From Hirudo medicinalis (Eukaryota; Annelida; Clitellata; Hirudinida; Hirudinidae), in the NCBI GenBank assembly GCA_011800805.1, contig MPNW01000084.1, positions 53,012 to 117,011 of the forward strand: a stretch of 64,000 nucleotides of DNA. The letters are read 5' to 3'. Every line of letters starts with the position of its first letter. Within the stretch, counting starts at the first letter, position 1. The position numbers were made by a program, and so were the translations under genes. The notes below the pieces were generated by a model. That model had not been told where the DNA came from. It did no database searches and saw only the letters and a program-made list of their open reading frames with translations. Below are positions 35,446-48,100 of this stretch, piece after piece.

Positions 35446-37949
35446 TCACTTGTACACCAGTCCACGAGATTTCGGATAATTGGAGTCCGTGTGTTTTTGA
35501 GGTTTTTTGATGCTTGATGGTTTGTTGGTCTTCGCTTTGATTCTGTTTGAGTGATCATTTGTGTTGATGTCAATGTCACCCTCATCCACTAGGGCAGCAT
35601 TCAGGATTGCCTGGATCTTGGGAGCAACGGCCGGTTCTTCGTAATCCTGAGTTGTCCTTGCAGGAAGATCCAACTCAACCTTGAAATGTTGATAATGTTG
35701 ATAAATGTTGATAGCAATTTAAGCCTTAGTGGAAATTATTAGCTGAACGATTTCACAACAGGGAAAATGTTATATAAAACTGCTATATAACTTGTTGCTT
35801 TTGAGAAGTTTTGAGAAAAATTGGAAATTTATGAAAATGTAATAATAATAATAATAATAAATTAATCGAATATTTCTTAATGTTGAGAGCAAGTTGGGAA
35901 CTTGATGCAAGTTGCTAGCTTCTTTAAAATTCTCCTCCGAAATATTTAGTAATGATAAGTCAAGCAAGTTGTAACATAAATAATAAGTGTATAATAGGCC
36001 ACATTCAAACATACTTGTAAAAAGTTCCCAAAGCAAATTTTATGGAGGTTGGTCAGAGGGTCCATTACGTTTGAAGACGACGACGTGTTGCTCGAGAAAC
36101 ACTGGGGACGTCTAAGCATGGTTTCTGTTACTTGCTTCGAGGAAGGCATCAACTTCCATGTGTCGTTGTTCTCGTCGTAATAAGCCCTGGACATGATCTT
36201 CGTCTTTTCCTCTGGCGGAATGAAGTTGTCAATGACGAGGGATTTCAACTTCAGCTCCCGGACGAGTTCGTTAAGCGTCTTCTCGAGTTCCTGTCTCTCC
36301 TTCCTGTTGACTTCTTGGATGTCTTGAATTTCTGTTCTGGTCGACTGCAACTTGGCAAAAAGTTTTTTCAGCTTCTTCGTCTTCACCTCTGCCTCCTGCT
36401 GAGAAGAGTTGTAAGTTTCCGTGAGGTTGAGAGCCGTCTCTTCTTGTTCGTCCAGCTTTTGTTTGATCTCTCGTTCTCTTTTCTTCTCTTCTGCAATCTC
36501 CTTCCGTCTCAATTCGAGCGCCTTCTGTTGTTCGTTGGTATGATCAATGATTCCTTTGTCCCCGGTCAGCAGTTTGCTCTCCCTCTTTTGGATGGCCTCA
36601 ATGAGAGCCTTTTGAGTCTCCCTCTCCTTCTGCAGGGCTTTCTCCTTTTCTGTCAAATTCACAAGAAGTTTCTGCTTTTCCTCTGCAATCAGGGAATTGT
36701 TGTTCAAGATCTGCTGCTTTTCCTGCTCCAATTTTTCTTTTTCCTTCATCAAAAGTGTGCTCTCATCTTCACAATCTTCATCATTTTCATCTTCGTCATC
36801 ATCCTCTGCTTTGTCCAACTTGTTCTTTAATCTGACGCCACTGTTGGCAAGGGCTTTCTTGAGATTGCACAGCTCCTCTTGGTATTTCCTCAACAGTGCA
36901 TCTTTGGGATCCTCATTTATCTTAGGTTTGTTTTTGATGTTCTTGGCTCTACTGGCATACCTCAGTGTAGTCAAGGTTTCATCGACATTATAATTCGCAG
37001 GGCCGATGTTTGCCACCATGACCGTCTTTGCATTTCCTCCGAGGGAGTCTTGAAGAAGTCTCGTTAGTTTTGAATCTCTGTAGGGTATGTGAGAACTCTT
37101 TCCATCGACCAAGGCAGATATGACATTTCCAAGTGCAGAGAGACTGAGGTTGATTTTTGTTGCCTCTTTCAATCTGTCACCCTCAGCACCTGTTTTACTT
37201 TGCCTTTCACTTCCAGCAAGATCCACTAGATTCAATTTCCCCACCCTGTAGTGTTTGTCATTGTCCAGTCCAATCTCTCCGCATTCAACTGTGATGATGA
37301 AAATGGCATGAGACCTCGAAGATTGTTCGTTCATGTTCGTCGCTCCAACCGATCTGTTGCGATTGCCTAGATCCATGAGTCCTTCTATTTCGCAGAGATC
37401 CTTCGTGACATAGGACGTCAGCTCCTTAACGTAAACACCCACGTCCGGCTTTTCTTTCAATTCCAATCTTTTTGTCTGATCTTTCTGCAATAAATCTCTA
37501 ATTTCTTCCATATAAATTTCTAGATAGGAGGCTCTGACTAGATACTGCTGGTCTTTGGATTGAGATATATGATCATAGATGTGGTGGAAAGAATTTGGAA
37601 TGACACCCTTCAATTCTGGATCACCTTTGACACCTTGCATGGTAAAGGTTTTTCCAGTCCCAGTCTGACCATAAGCAAATATGGTTCCATTGAAGCCTTC
37701 TAAAACAGCTTGCACGAGTTCACGAAATGTCTCATCATAGATATCTTTCTGCTTTGAACCGGGTCCATAAACAGAATCAAATGCAAAAGATTTTGTGTTT
37801 CCATCATCCATGCTCACTTCCACCAATCCCTGCTGTTGATCCATTTCAACCACGCTTTTGTGGCCTGCTCCTTTTTCTTTTGCATCAAGAGGTCTGCATC
37901 TGACAACTACTCTGACACTTTCAGTTTTCGAAGGCAGCTTCGGTGTCAT
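35446..37949 (-). CDS. KIF3B: Kinesin-II motor subunit KIF3B
   Basis: Plus-end microtubule motor subunit of heterotrimeric kinesin-2, which drives anterograde intraflagellar and axonal transport together with KIF3A and KAP3. Two exons: 36015-37949 and 35446-35679, joined in phase 0, 722 aa (human 747). The motor domain has the P-loop GQTGTGKT at 94-101, switch [11 protein letters not shown], switch [10 protein letters not shown], the neck motif [18 protein letters not shown], then an acidic charged stretch ([14 protein letters not shown]), a long coiled coil and a tail. KIF3B rather than KIF3A is shown by [19 protein letters not shown] in the stalk, [13 protein letters not shown], and the C-terminal [12 protein letters not shown] and [10 protein letters not shown], each close to human KIF3B. 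One intron in the whole gene is unusual beside its intron-rich neighbours. Confidence 0.97.
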
Positions 37950-37984
37950 CTCAATCTAATTTTTCGTGTCGACGTCACTAGTTG

Positions 37985-38063
37985 ATCGCTTAAACTTATT
38001 TCTGTTTCAAATTTATAATTACTCTCCGCAACCGGTCAGATGCCCATCACTTTAATTCAAATA
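37985..38063. repeat. Diverged duplicated segment, copy A (KIF3B 5' flank)
   Basis: Roughly 75 bp starting ATCGCTTAAACTTATTTCTG that matches, with scattered changes, a second copy at 38777-38852. Shared blocks include CGCTTAAA, GTTTCAAAT, TATAATTACTC and GTCAGATGCC. It begins 36 bp upstream of the KIF3B start codon and may lie in its 5' UTR or promoter. Confidence 0.65.
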
Positions 38064-38705
38064 TCTGATGTTCTGAAATCTCGGAGTCGCTAACAACAAA
38101 GGCTTACCGGCGACTGACGAACAACAGACTTGATAATCCTGGCAACAACAAACAAAACTCCAACGAACCGGCAAATCATCCGCTAAATGAAATCTTTATT
38201 AAATAAAGTCTCTGAATCTGTTTTATCCGAATTCAGTTTCGCTCAAAACTTTTAAAGTTGTCAAGTTGTCCTATCAGAATGGACTGCTCAGAGTCGAAAT
38301 GTTTTAGAAAGATATTTTAACCATTTAATGAAAAAAATTTTTCGAAATTTTCCAGGATCAACTAAAACCACAGCATAGCAACGATTTATCTTCAATCGAT
38401 TGTAGTGCAAGAATGTCCCTAGCAACGATACAATGCTTGTGGACGTAGCGAAGGTAATTGCATTCAAACTAAATGCCTCAAGTGTGTTTTAAGTAACATT
38501 AAAAATAGAAATGAACCAAATTTTTTTTTAAATATAAGGTTACAAAAAATCTTGTGCACTAACTCAAAAAAAGTGCTCAATGAATCATCAATTAAAATTT
38601 GTTAAAAGCTAATCTCATGTTGAACAGGACTAAAAAGTGTCGAATAAAGTAACAAGCTAATGGATGGTAATGGCAAGTCACGAACATCAAATATTTAAAT
38701 CAGAT

Positions 38706-41177
38706 TCAGGCATATTTTCCGAATTCGCTTAAATCTTGTCCTTTGAGCAAATTCTCCAGAACTGAAACAATGAATAATCGCTTAAATTATTTTTGTTTCA
38801 AATGTATAATTACTCAGCAGCAGAAAGTCAGATGCCATCTCTTCAATTCATCGCCATGGCGCTCTAACCCTTAAATCACACAAGTTATATGTCATAATAA
38901 CTTATAATAATAATAATTTTAATCATTTGATGAGTGGTCTCTGCAACGCATTTGTGATCGTTAACAATGTCCACTCATCGTGGTCATAACGAATCACCTA
39001 AAACTAGGTTCTTTAAGACAAGGAATGAAATACAGAAATTACTTTTGAGGTTGACATTGGTCTGCCCTAATCTCCTAAGAGTTGCGGAAGTGTATGGATC
39101 TGAACTTTTGAAAACTGGAATTTGAGGTGCCAGACTGTCGCGGGCGACTTCCTGTTGCAGTTCTAATCTGTTAAAAGGAATTATAAATCGTTTATCTGAA
39201 TATAAAACAAATGTTGATATCGAGAGGGGATCTTAACGATCACATTAAACAGAATAAGTATGCAAATTAACCACGGACTTAGGTTTGACCAACTCAGACA
39301 CCTTTCAAATTTATGTGATCGCATTGATTTGTAAATGATCCAATTTTGTGTCAAATCAATGATGCTTTACGATGAATTTCTCAAATTAATTGATTATTGA
39401 AATAATATAAAATGCGAGAATTTAGTTATTGACGGTCTCACCCCAGTAGACAAAGTAATTCCATAGTCTTGTTCCTTATTTCAGTTGACAACTGGTACAA
39501 CGTAAAGGCCGAGAGATGTTTCACGTCCTTTTCCAGCCGACAACAACATTTAATGTGAAATATTCAACAAAACATTAACGTAACCAAGTCTTAATTACAA
39601 CTGATTTAGATTAAAAATAAGCTTGTAAATATAGAAGAATTACAAATATGAAGATAATAAGTCCTTACATTTATGAAAAATACTATTTACGTAGTATTTT
39701 GTATTGCTTCGTAAAGTAAGATGCGCAGGCATTCGTACGTTTCAGGAATTCTATTCAAACTTACAGAACTCTGTGTCCATTTCTTTCTCTCGCTGAGAGA
39801 TTGCAAAATGATGCTGTCAGGTGACACGGGAGACTTCTCTGGAGGTGGTGAAGAATCACTCTCCTTCATGAACGGAATGTAATTTGACATAAAATTTGTG
39901 ATGCATTTACCGAAAAAGAAACTAACGTAATGTTCAGCAACGTGGATTATTATTATTATTATTATTTCTAATAATAATTAAATTATTTCTTCGTCGATGA
40001 TGAGACTCGCGACATTAATGCTATGCAAATTTATCATTTAAATACTTTAAGCCTGGTAATTATCATGGGCTAATTAGATTGTTAAATTTGGGTCAGGTTA
40101 ATATTCAGCATAGTTAATAACTAAGCAGCTTGGGTTAAAATCTATGGAGATGTAACGTGATGCTTAAAATTGGTTATTCCATTCATCAGAATCATTCTAC
40201 GATGCCATGAAATTCGAGAAATTTTCGTTAACCAGCTTTTATCGATTATTATCAAAGCTTTACTACTTAGTAAAATGAGCATCTTAAAGACAAACCTTTT
40301 TAATAGTCTTCATTGAGGTCGATCTGGATCCAATTTTTATCAGAGCAGTCGGACGATTCAGTGTCGTAGCCATCCTGCCAGGAATTGGTTTCCTAACCTC
40401 ACTTTTGATCAGCGGAGTTCTAGGTAAAACCTTGGCAGTTACAGGCGTTTTCCTTTCAAGTTGATTCGATTTTGTCAGAATCTTTGGCTTCAAGTTGCCT
40501 ACTGCTGGGGTGAGCTTAGAGTTCATCGGGGGTCTCTTAAGAGGTTTCACTTCTGCTAGTCGTTTACCAGTTACCAGTGCTGTCTTTTTCGGTTGTGCAT
40601 CTCCCAATGTCTTGTCTAACCTTGGCAGACTTTGGAATGTCTTGAGAAGCGGAGCACTGTTTGACGTGAGTTTTGGAATTTTGGCGGCAGGGACGTCAGA
40701 CTTTGTGGCTTTCTCGAACTTTTTGCGGATGCTGTCAAACAGTCTCTTTGAGATGACTGGGTCCCTCGTGGAAGTTTGAGAAACTTTGATGGGAGTAGAG
40801 GTTTTTGCTGGTGTCCTGAGAGTTGAAAGACTTTTGTTGTTGCTCTGACGTTCGTTGCTAAATGGATGATGATCTTCTGCGTCACTTTCAGCCATTTCCT
40901 CGTTGATGGAATTTTCCAAAGAATCGTCCGCAATTTCTTGCAGGCATGTTGAACTTGTTTGGAAGAGCAGGGACTGTTCCAGTAACTGGTTGTTCTTGTC
41001 CGCGAAACTCTTGCAATTTCTTTGTAAACTTCTGCAAGACAGTTTCAGGCAAGAAGTTATGTTTTCTTCCTTCAAGAGACGCTTCGGGGCGTCATACGTG
41101 ACAAGAAATTGTCCTCCGACTGAAGAATGACAGGAAACAGTGGCAATTTCTCGTTGAGAACTTTCTTGTCCTTCCAT
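38706..41177 (-). CDS. Orphan basic Ser/Thr/Lys-rich protein
   Basis: I do not recognise the family. Exons: 40296-41177, 39739-39863 (or ending at 39765), 39043-39167, 38706-38761; about 395 aa. The large exon is acidic in its first third and strongly basic after residue 130, with repeated TP/SP-type sites and many Pro and Lys (LRTPAKTSTPIKVS, KPLKRPPMNSK, LPRTPLIKSEVRKPIPGR), as in microtubule- or chromatin-binding disordered proteins. The C-terminal exons are more ordered (LELQQEVARDSLAPQIPVF, TLRRLGQTNVNLKILENLL). The second exon has a perfect GTAAGT donor at 39764, but only a weaker donor (AC|GTACGA at 39738) keeps the next exon open, so a missed exon or alternative splicing is possible. 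A mitotic or cytoskeletal role would be a guess. Confidence 0.6.
38777..38852. repeat. Diverged duplicated segment, copy B (orphan-gene last intron)
   Basis: Partner of 37985-38063, lying just upstream (in the gene's sense) of the acceptor of the orphan gene's terminal exon. Confidence 0.65.
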
Positions 41178-42566
41178 ATTAATGATTTAAATCCAACAAT
41201 ATCGAACGTATTTCTAAAATTTGATGCAAACTACTTTCATTTAGCTGTTCGAAAGTCGTTATGAACATTCAGAACTCGTTAGTACCCGATGTTACCATTT
41301 CGAACAGAACGCTCAGACGAAGGATTGTCCCCGCATATTTTGGTATACTGTCTGTATCAGTGAAAATTGTGATAAGTTTCCGATAGAGACAAAAACTGAC
41401 ACCTTGTTCAATGATTAATTAAACTAATTGAATAAATAATTTTAAATTCTAAGTATAGCAACTTTGAGAAATATTGAACCGTATCAGGCGTGAAACATCT
41501 TCAAAAAAAATATTGACAAAAATTGAAACCGTTATTATTCAGCATGTAAGAGTTAACAAAAATTTTAATCGTTGTTACCGTTCAGTCAAAAACTGTTTCA
41601 TGAAATTAAAAATTTATCTCTGCTATTTTTTCAGAAAATTCACCTAGTTAGCTCTCGACCCTTATTTTCTGCAGTCAAGGTCTCTCACGCATTAACATAA
41701 AATAAACATTGAAGATAGCTGGGGGGAGAGAGAATTGCTGGCTGCATTTCGCCAGATAGCATTCTGATCTCTAGTTTATTTCCCTATAATTATTGCGGGA
41801 GTTAAATAAAATTAATATGTAACACAACATACAAACTGAGTTAACGTTCCTTTAAGTTGATAGCTCCACAAGCACCTCGAACCCAAAAGATTGATAAAGC
41901 TCCCAAACAGCGCAAGTTACAAAATTACATCCAGAAACTCGAGATTTCCATACGAACTTAAATACAAACAACTTGCGCTTTCCCAAGCTGAACATATCGA
42001 TCAAGTTCGTCATAGCAAATGGAATCCCAAATCAATCCCAAGAGGCCGCTCTTTCCCCGAACTAAGCTCGAAGACAAAAACAAGGAAAAACAAACTCCGC
42101 ACGCCACGCCCCTCAACAAGAAACAAATGAGCCCGAAATAAATCCATATCAAAATCAAATGCAGACCCACTTTATTATAAACGCTTTCCAGTAAAAAAAA
42201 CTTCTGAAACCCTCAGAATAAGGAAAGGCAGTGACACTTTAATTTCAACTAGACACATCCACCTTCCATGTGGAACTCCTGGTCAGGACTCAAAGCAAAT
42301 GACTTGCTCAAGAAGCAAGGGGACAACTTACAACCAACAATTCGTCCTCAACATCAAATCAAAGCAGCAAAGGATGAGGATTGTGAAAGCACTTCACAAT
42401 TCCGACTGGAGAAAAAGCTAGCCATCTATTGCAATGGGTCAAAATATGCAATTCCTACTGGAGAAATGTAGGTAAAGAGATATCTGAGCTTACAAGATAT
42501 ATGTATAGGATAACATTTATTTTTTTTTGAAATATTCCAAACAAGAGTCAGTGGAGCAATAATGTT
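41178..42566. other. Spacer with short coding-like frames
   Basis: Between the orphan gene start and the eIF5A stop. Plus-strand frames at 41891-42130 and 42268-42471, plus a third frame between them, are less AT-rich than the flanks and coding-like, yet no single frame spans them and no family is recognised. They may be remnants of a broken gene. A minus-strand AATAAA at 42516-42521 is a good eIF5A polyadenylation signal, 45 nt after its stop. Confidence 0.35.
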
Positions 42567-43284
42567 CTAATTGGCCTTCCCGATCTTCAGGTCCTTCACA
42601 ACCTCCTCGCTCATGGCCTTCCAAACTGTAGCCTGCGCAAAACAAAATTTTCAAGAGTTATTCAGTTCAAGCACAAAAAGACAAAACATCTGAAATGTTA
42701 TAGCCTCCACAAAATACTATCAACTTACAATAACTCTTTCACCGCTGGCTTCTGCTGAAGCAATCATTTCACGGATAGCTTCTGCTGTGTTTGGTGTGCA
42801 GTTGTCTGAGAGCTTCAGGTCATCTCTGGTGTCACCATCCTCACTCATCAGGCTGAAGAAGTTATCCTCAGAAAGATCAATGACCTGAAATAAAATCACA
42901 TATTTTAGCATTTGAGGTCTAATCAAGCAACCTTGGACAGTCTGACACTTACTTCATACTCTTTCCTAGAGACATTGGGGACTTGCATGTTGTGGGTTGA
43001 TGGACAGATATCTTCACATTTCTTTCCAGAAAAGATGTCGAGACCAACCAAGTGAACCTAGAAACAATCTATTATTAGTAACTTTCAAGTCAGACCATGA
43101 AGCTGTTAATAATTACTTTAGCATGACCATGCTTTCCAGTCTTTGAAGTTGTCATGTCTACAATTTTGCATGCTTTTCCCTTAAGGACGACGAACCCATT
43201 CTTCCTCAATGCAGAGCACTGCTGGGGGTAGGTGTCAGAAGCACCAGAGGTGGTACTCTCGAATTCATGGTCAGCATCAGCCAT
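42567..43284 (-). CDS. EIF5A: Translation factor eIF5A
   Basis: Hypusine-bearing factor that helps ribosomes through stalling motifs and in termination. Exons: 43117-43284, 42953-43057, 42729-42884, 42567-42632, all joined in phase 0; 164 aa (human eIF5A1 154). The hypusine loop reads [11 protein letters not shown], so the modified lysine is Lys51. The OB-fold C-terminal half contains [20 protein letters not shown] and the end [18 protein letters not shown]. The start is the only ATG giving the standard N-terminus (MADADHEFE). A likely non-coding first exon with a GTGAGT donor lies near 43640-43690. Confidence 0.98.
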
Positions 43285-44798
43285 TTTTTATTCTGGAAAT
43301 ATTGACCAAATTAGCAACCAGTCAAAACAAAATTCATGGCAAGTCTGCGAGTCCTTTATTCCGCCGGCGGAATAAGGTTATAATAACTATCCACCAAATG
43401 GTAAATTATGCAAACCGGTTATTAATCCCCATTCCTAAACTTTCACGCTTTAAGCGCACAACGAACTTAGCGTGCGCTTACGTGAACTAAAATGGCAGAT
43501 TGCGTTTCGCCGAAAAGCTTACGACATTAAAATACAAATGGTCATCAAATAGTCAAAGCGGTAATTACAAACAACCTATAGTTACAAAACATAAGAATTG
43601 AGAAATTTCGAGAATATCTGAGAACTCACTCTAACCTCACGTGCGACGTCCACAACTACAGCCAAAAGAACAACTACTGCGCTTGTTCCGGAAACAATGG
43701 TACATCTGAATGTTGCCACCATTAAAAATGTAAATTTATAAATTAATATCATTTGAATATCTTACTTTTGTTATAAATATTAAAATAATATTATTGTAAA
43801 ATTATAATTTATTTTAAAGGTTTTTACGTTTGGATTATGTAAAATATCAGTTTAAATCAACAACATAATTTTATACAATAGATTTTTACAATTTATAAAA
43901 AATCAAATTTAATTATAAGCATTTAGAAGTTTGATAACAGACGCCTATTGTATAATATCCAAGCTCTGGCGATAAATAACAAGAAAAAACAAACAACAAA
44001 ATAATAAGGCCAGATGCAAGTATTTCTTTATTTTCAGACTCTAGCATTGTTTAAACATTGTTTAAAAAGTTGTTTTTTTTTTTACCGCTTAGAAATTGAA
44101 ATGGCCGATAAATTGGATCGACGGTCGTTTATTCGGAAGGATTTTTATTTTTCTGCAAAGGTGGCGCTATTTATTTTTAATGTGTGGCCACACATCATGA
44201 AAGTCACACTATAAAATCTGATTATTTCCGATAAGATGGTCATTTTAAAATAATTTTATTCTAAATATTTAACCATAGCATTGAACAAAACATTAATTTT
44301 TGCGTTGAAAGATTTTTAAGCTCTAATTTTGATTCAGGAGAAATAAAATGAAGATAATGTTTTTAAAGCATGGAGAGCTTGATTATCATTGTATTCTCAC
44401 TCTAACTTATAGAAGCTTAAGGTAAAGCAAAACCAGAAACTTTGTAACGTTTTTGCATCAATATCTGAGAGGCGAAAGTGGTTTATAATGAATGGAATTT
44501 GATGAGCATCTCAATTAAATTAGGGGCAAATCCGCAATATTAGTTCATGATTATGGAGTCTCTAAATAGTTTTTCAATGTCCTGACAGTTTCCGCCCTTC
44601 CAACCGGGTATTGCGTACTTTTTGACGAGGTGAGAGAACTTTGATCTACTAACACCGACCTAACTAAACTGACATCTTTCTTCATTTTTTACCTTCCAAT
44701 TTAAAAAAAAATCTTTTCAATTTTTTTTATTAATACTCACTAAAATTATTTAGTTCGTGGAATAAAATTTATGTCACAGTCAGAAATATTTAATCAAG
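43285..44798. other. eIF5A upstream region and spacer
   Basis: The left part holds the eIF5A 5' UTR intron and probable promoter (about 43620-43700, with CACGTG and several CpG). A small open frame at 44101-44214 (starts MADKLDRRSF) has no partner exon and is not called. The rest is AT-rich. Confidence 0.45.
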
Positions 44799-45116
44799 TT
44801 ATGTTTTGACTCTTTGCTTGTCTTTTATAACTTTCACATAGAGTTTCTTTAACCAATGTCCAGCAATAATCAGCCAGAATTCGTGTGTTCCAATTTCCTT
44901 GAAATCGTTCTTCCATATTTTGTATTTTCTGATAAAACCCAAGTTCTCAGCTTTTATTTTAGATATATCAAAATCTCTTGCAAGATCATTAAGCTCTTTT
45001 TGTGAAATCTGTTGAACTAATGAAGATTCTAAATAATCTGGCTCTTCATGAGAACAAGAAGGTAAATCATCATCATTCGAAACTGCCGATAATTTTCCAG
45101 TGGTTTTGGGTACTGG
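44799..45116 (-). pseudogene. Remnant of a repetitive 'QKELNDLxRD' coding family
   Basis: An open stretch of 105 codons without a good start and bounded by TGA, ending TAA at 44799-44801. It contains SSLVQQISQKELNDLARDFD followed by ISKIKAENLGF. I recall a very similar block (LITQKELNDLVRDLNLSK, then xAELLGSRLQGWN) from uncharacterised, multi-copy proteins in many invertebrate genomes, apparently carried by transposable elements. Sequence after the block diverges from that memory, so this copy looks decayed or truncated. Confidence 0.45.
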
Positions 45117-48100
45117 TCATGCCATCTTGAGGTCTTGAGGTACGGGTCGAATTGCTGAAGGTATGTTATAAGAAAATATCGCGTGACAGAATTGACCAAT
45201 AAAAAAAATAACAGTATTACATCATATACAGATATGTCCAAAGAATGAATAAATGAATTTAAAATGAAATGCATTAGGATAAAAATGAATGAAAATAAGT
45301 ACTCATTATATAACTCATTAATATGGAAGTGAATTATCTAAATTTCTCAAAAACTGTGAGAGACGAGTATTTTTTATGTACGTATTCATAATCAGGACCT
45401 CAGAATGCACCACAATCACCCATCAGAATCTTCTGGCAAGAAAGAGTGTTGTTATTATTGCTAATTATAGATGTCTAAACCACAGCATTATTATTATTAT
45501 TATTATTAACTGATTAAACCTCTTTTTATTGCTAATTTAAAGCTTAAAAAAACCCAAAGATATTTTCACAACCGCTCCACAACCTCCCGGTGTGAATCAC
45601 CATTCACCATTTTTCACGAAACTTCAAACGTTCCCAGGAACTCCAGCTGCTTCCAGAGACCTGGAAAGAGAGAAGGATTAAAAGTGAATTCCATTAAGAC
45701 GGAAGAGGGAAGGCATTGATCCATTAAAGGTTCATCCAGCACAACATGGTGGAATGGTTGATGATTCTGAGGAGAAATGAAGCCTGCATGAGTCATGGTA
45801 ATCATATTTTAGAAAGATAATGTTGCTGTTGCCGTTATCGTGGTTATGATATTGAGGTGGATTATTTAGTGTTCATTGTACTTTATTACTAATTAATTAA
45901 TTAGATGATTACGTCGAATGAGTCAACTTTAATATATAATTAATAATAATAATATATTATGTTATTAATTAAATCACTATAATTAATTATAATATTTAAT
46001 AACTAAATCGTATATATCGATTTAAAATATATTAAAAATATCAAATCGATCAGTTGATAAACGAATTAATGAAATTAATCTTCACATGAGAAAGGTTCCA
46101 TAAACTAAGCACCCATTCGACATGCTTGTTCATGGTGACGACACAAAGCATAGTCAATAAGATCACATGATAGACCGTCCACCTACTGAATTCATGTGAT
46201 GATTTGGAATCTGAATGCCCTTGTTAGACACATTTCTAGGCACAGTTTACATAAGTAATAATTGCACATCCGAGAAATATACGATTACTCTAATCGCCCA
46301 CTTATGAAAGGACCTTGCACAGAATAATATGAATGACATCGACATCCTGGTGAGTTCCAATATTCATGATTTTCACTGACAATACACACAGAAGCGGAAT
46401 AATACAGAAGAAGAAGAAGATGCAAAAGAAGAATACACACTACTTTAAATATCAAAGTTTCAAAAATATTAAACACCAAATCTAAATAACAAGGAATAAC
46501 TTCCATGGAGTTACAACAAACTGTAGTCTACTGGAAAAGTCATACATGGTTAAGTTATCTTAGTGACTGAATTATGCCATTAATTTATCATTAATTATGA
46601 CTGAATTGTTTTAATGTAATAATTTAAAAAAGAAAGAAAAGAAATGAGAAATAAATAAAACTTCTGCTAACACGACAAGAGAGGTGATGTTGAATCTTTG
46701 ATTGTTGAGAGGTGAAGTAGGCATCAAATAATCATAAGCCTCAATCAATCCACTTTCAACCACTCAACACCTGATCATTCCATCATTCATTGAGCACCGC
46801 TGTCCTCTGACCAAACCAGGTTCCAAAAATTGTTCTAACGACTTTGTTATCAGGGATGTCATTTCATCGTTTGCCATCACCTTTTCTGGGGGGATGGGCA
46901 AACCCTCGCACAACTGACTTGACGAAATGACTTTTTTATGCTTCTCCCCAAAAGTCAGGGTCAGCACCAATCAGGGGGGGAGGTCGATTATGCAAAACTC
47001 AGGAAATTGAATGAAACAAATGTTATAAGCAAGCAAGCACAATTCATTCTGATATCGCATCCATTTCCAAATTTTCGTTTCATTTTAAAAGTTTGCTTAA
47101 AAATTTATTATTTACGATTTACATAACAATTTGCTACGAATTAGATATTAAATATTATACTATAATTACAATTCGGATTCATTATCATTATCATTATTCG
47201 GGTCTGCCCTTCAATGCAAAACAGTAATCGATATTAGCAGACTTTCAAACTATTTCACAGGATATTAACAAATAAAATATTAGAATTCACAAAACTTACA
47301 AGTTTAAAACGAAAAAAATATTTATCGATCCTCACTCGGTGTCATTTTTTGAGTCTTCAGGACGAAACTGCCAGGAAAAGGTCCAGCTTCAGGTTGCTGA
47401 GAAACGACGACATCTTAAAACTTCAGCCATCGTCTCAAAATAAAAAATCCGTGTAGGCATCCACTGGTGTGTTTCGTTAAAAAAAGGGGGGAAAATGTAA
47501 ACAATCTACCACCGCGTTGACACCGCGCAGAAGCAAAACAAAGACAGGTCGCTGGATTCAGGAACGGAAGCAATTTTTGTGACATGCCAGGACTGCGATT
47601 TCGATAAACATTTTCTCGTCATAAACTTTGATAAGGGGCTTCGCAAATTCGTCGAGGAGGGACATGCAAGGGCCAGCCCTACTTACCCGTCTTTAATATG
47701 GAGTGATATGTGTGGAGCGTACAGAAAAGCAGAAAATCTTGTGTCAATCAAGAACGCAGAACAATTACTTCTAATGGACACGTCCGTAATGCTGTTTTTA
47801 ACTTACTCACCTTTCTCTTTCCACTGGCACCGCCTTCCGAGCACATAGATGACCAGGAGGAGTCATCCAGTGGATTGCTCCTCTTTGTTAGGAGGATCGC
47901 GATTGGACGGCAGGTAGCAAAGTAGGCGGGGTGGAAAAGAAAGGTTAGCGGCGATAAGTGGATAATTCAAAAACAGAACATGTCTGACACCCAAGCGAGG
48001 ATGTGAGTGCAGCCGTGGAGTGCATGGAGTGAAGGGAGAGAATTGTTCGCAGAAAGACAAGATGCCCTGCAACGTGGCAGCTCGCAAATGAAGCAACAAG

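Noticed and set aside
36132..36993. Plus-strand frames of 98 to 232 codons opposite KIF3B
   Set aside because: They are mirror frames of the KIF3B coiled-coil coding sequence, rich in Leu/Phe/Ser as expected from Lys/Glu codons read backwards.
41891..42471. Plus-strand frames as an independent gene
   Set aside because: Frames break repeatedly, no splice chain could be built and no family was recognised. Kept only as a possible decayed gene.
44101..44217. Small frame beginning MADKLDRRSF
   Set aside because: 38 codons, no partner exon and no recognised domain.
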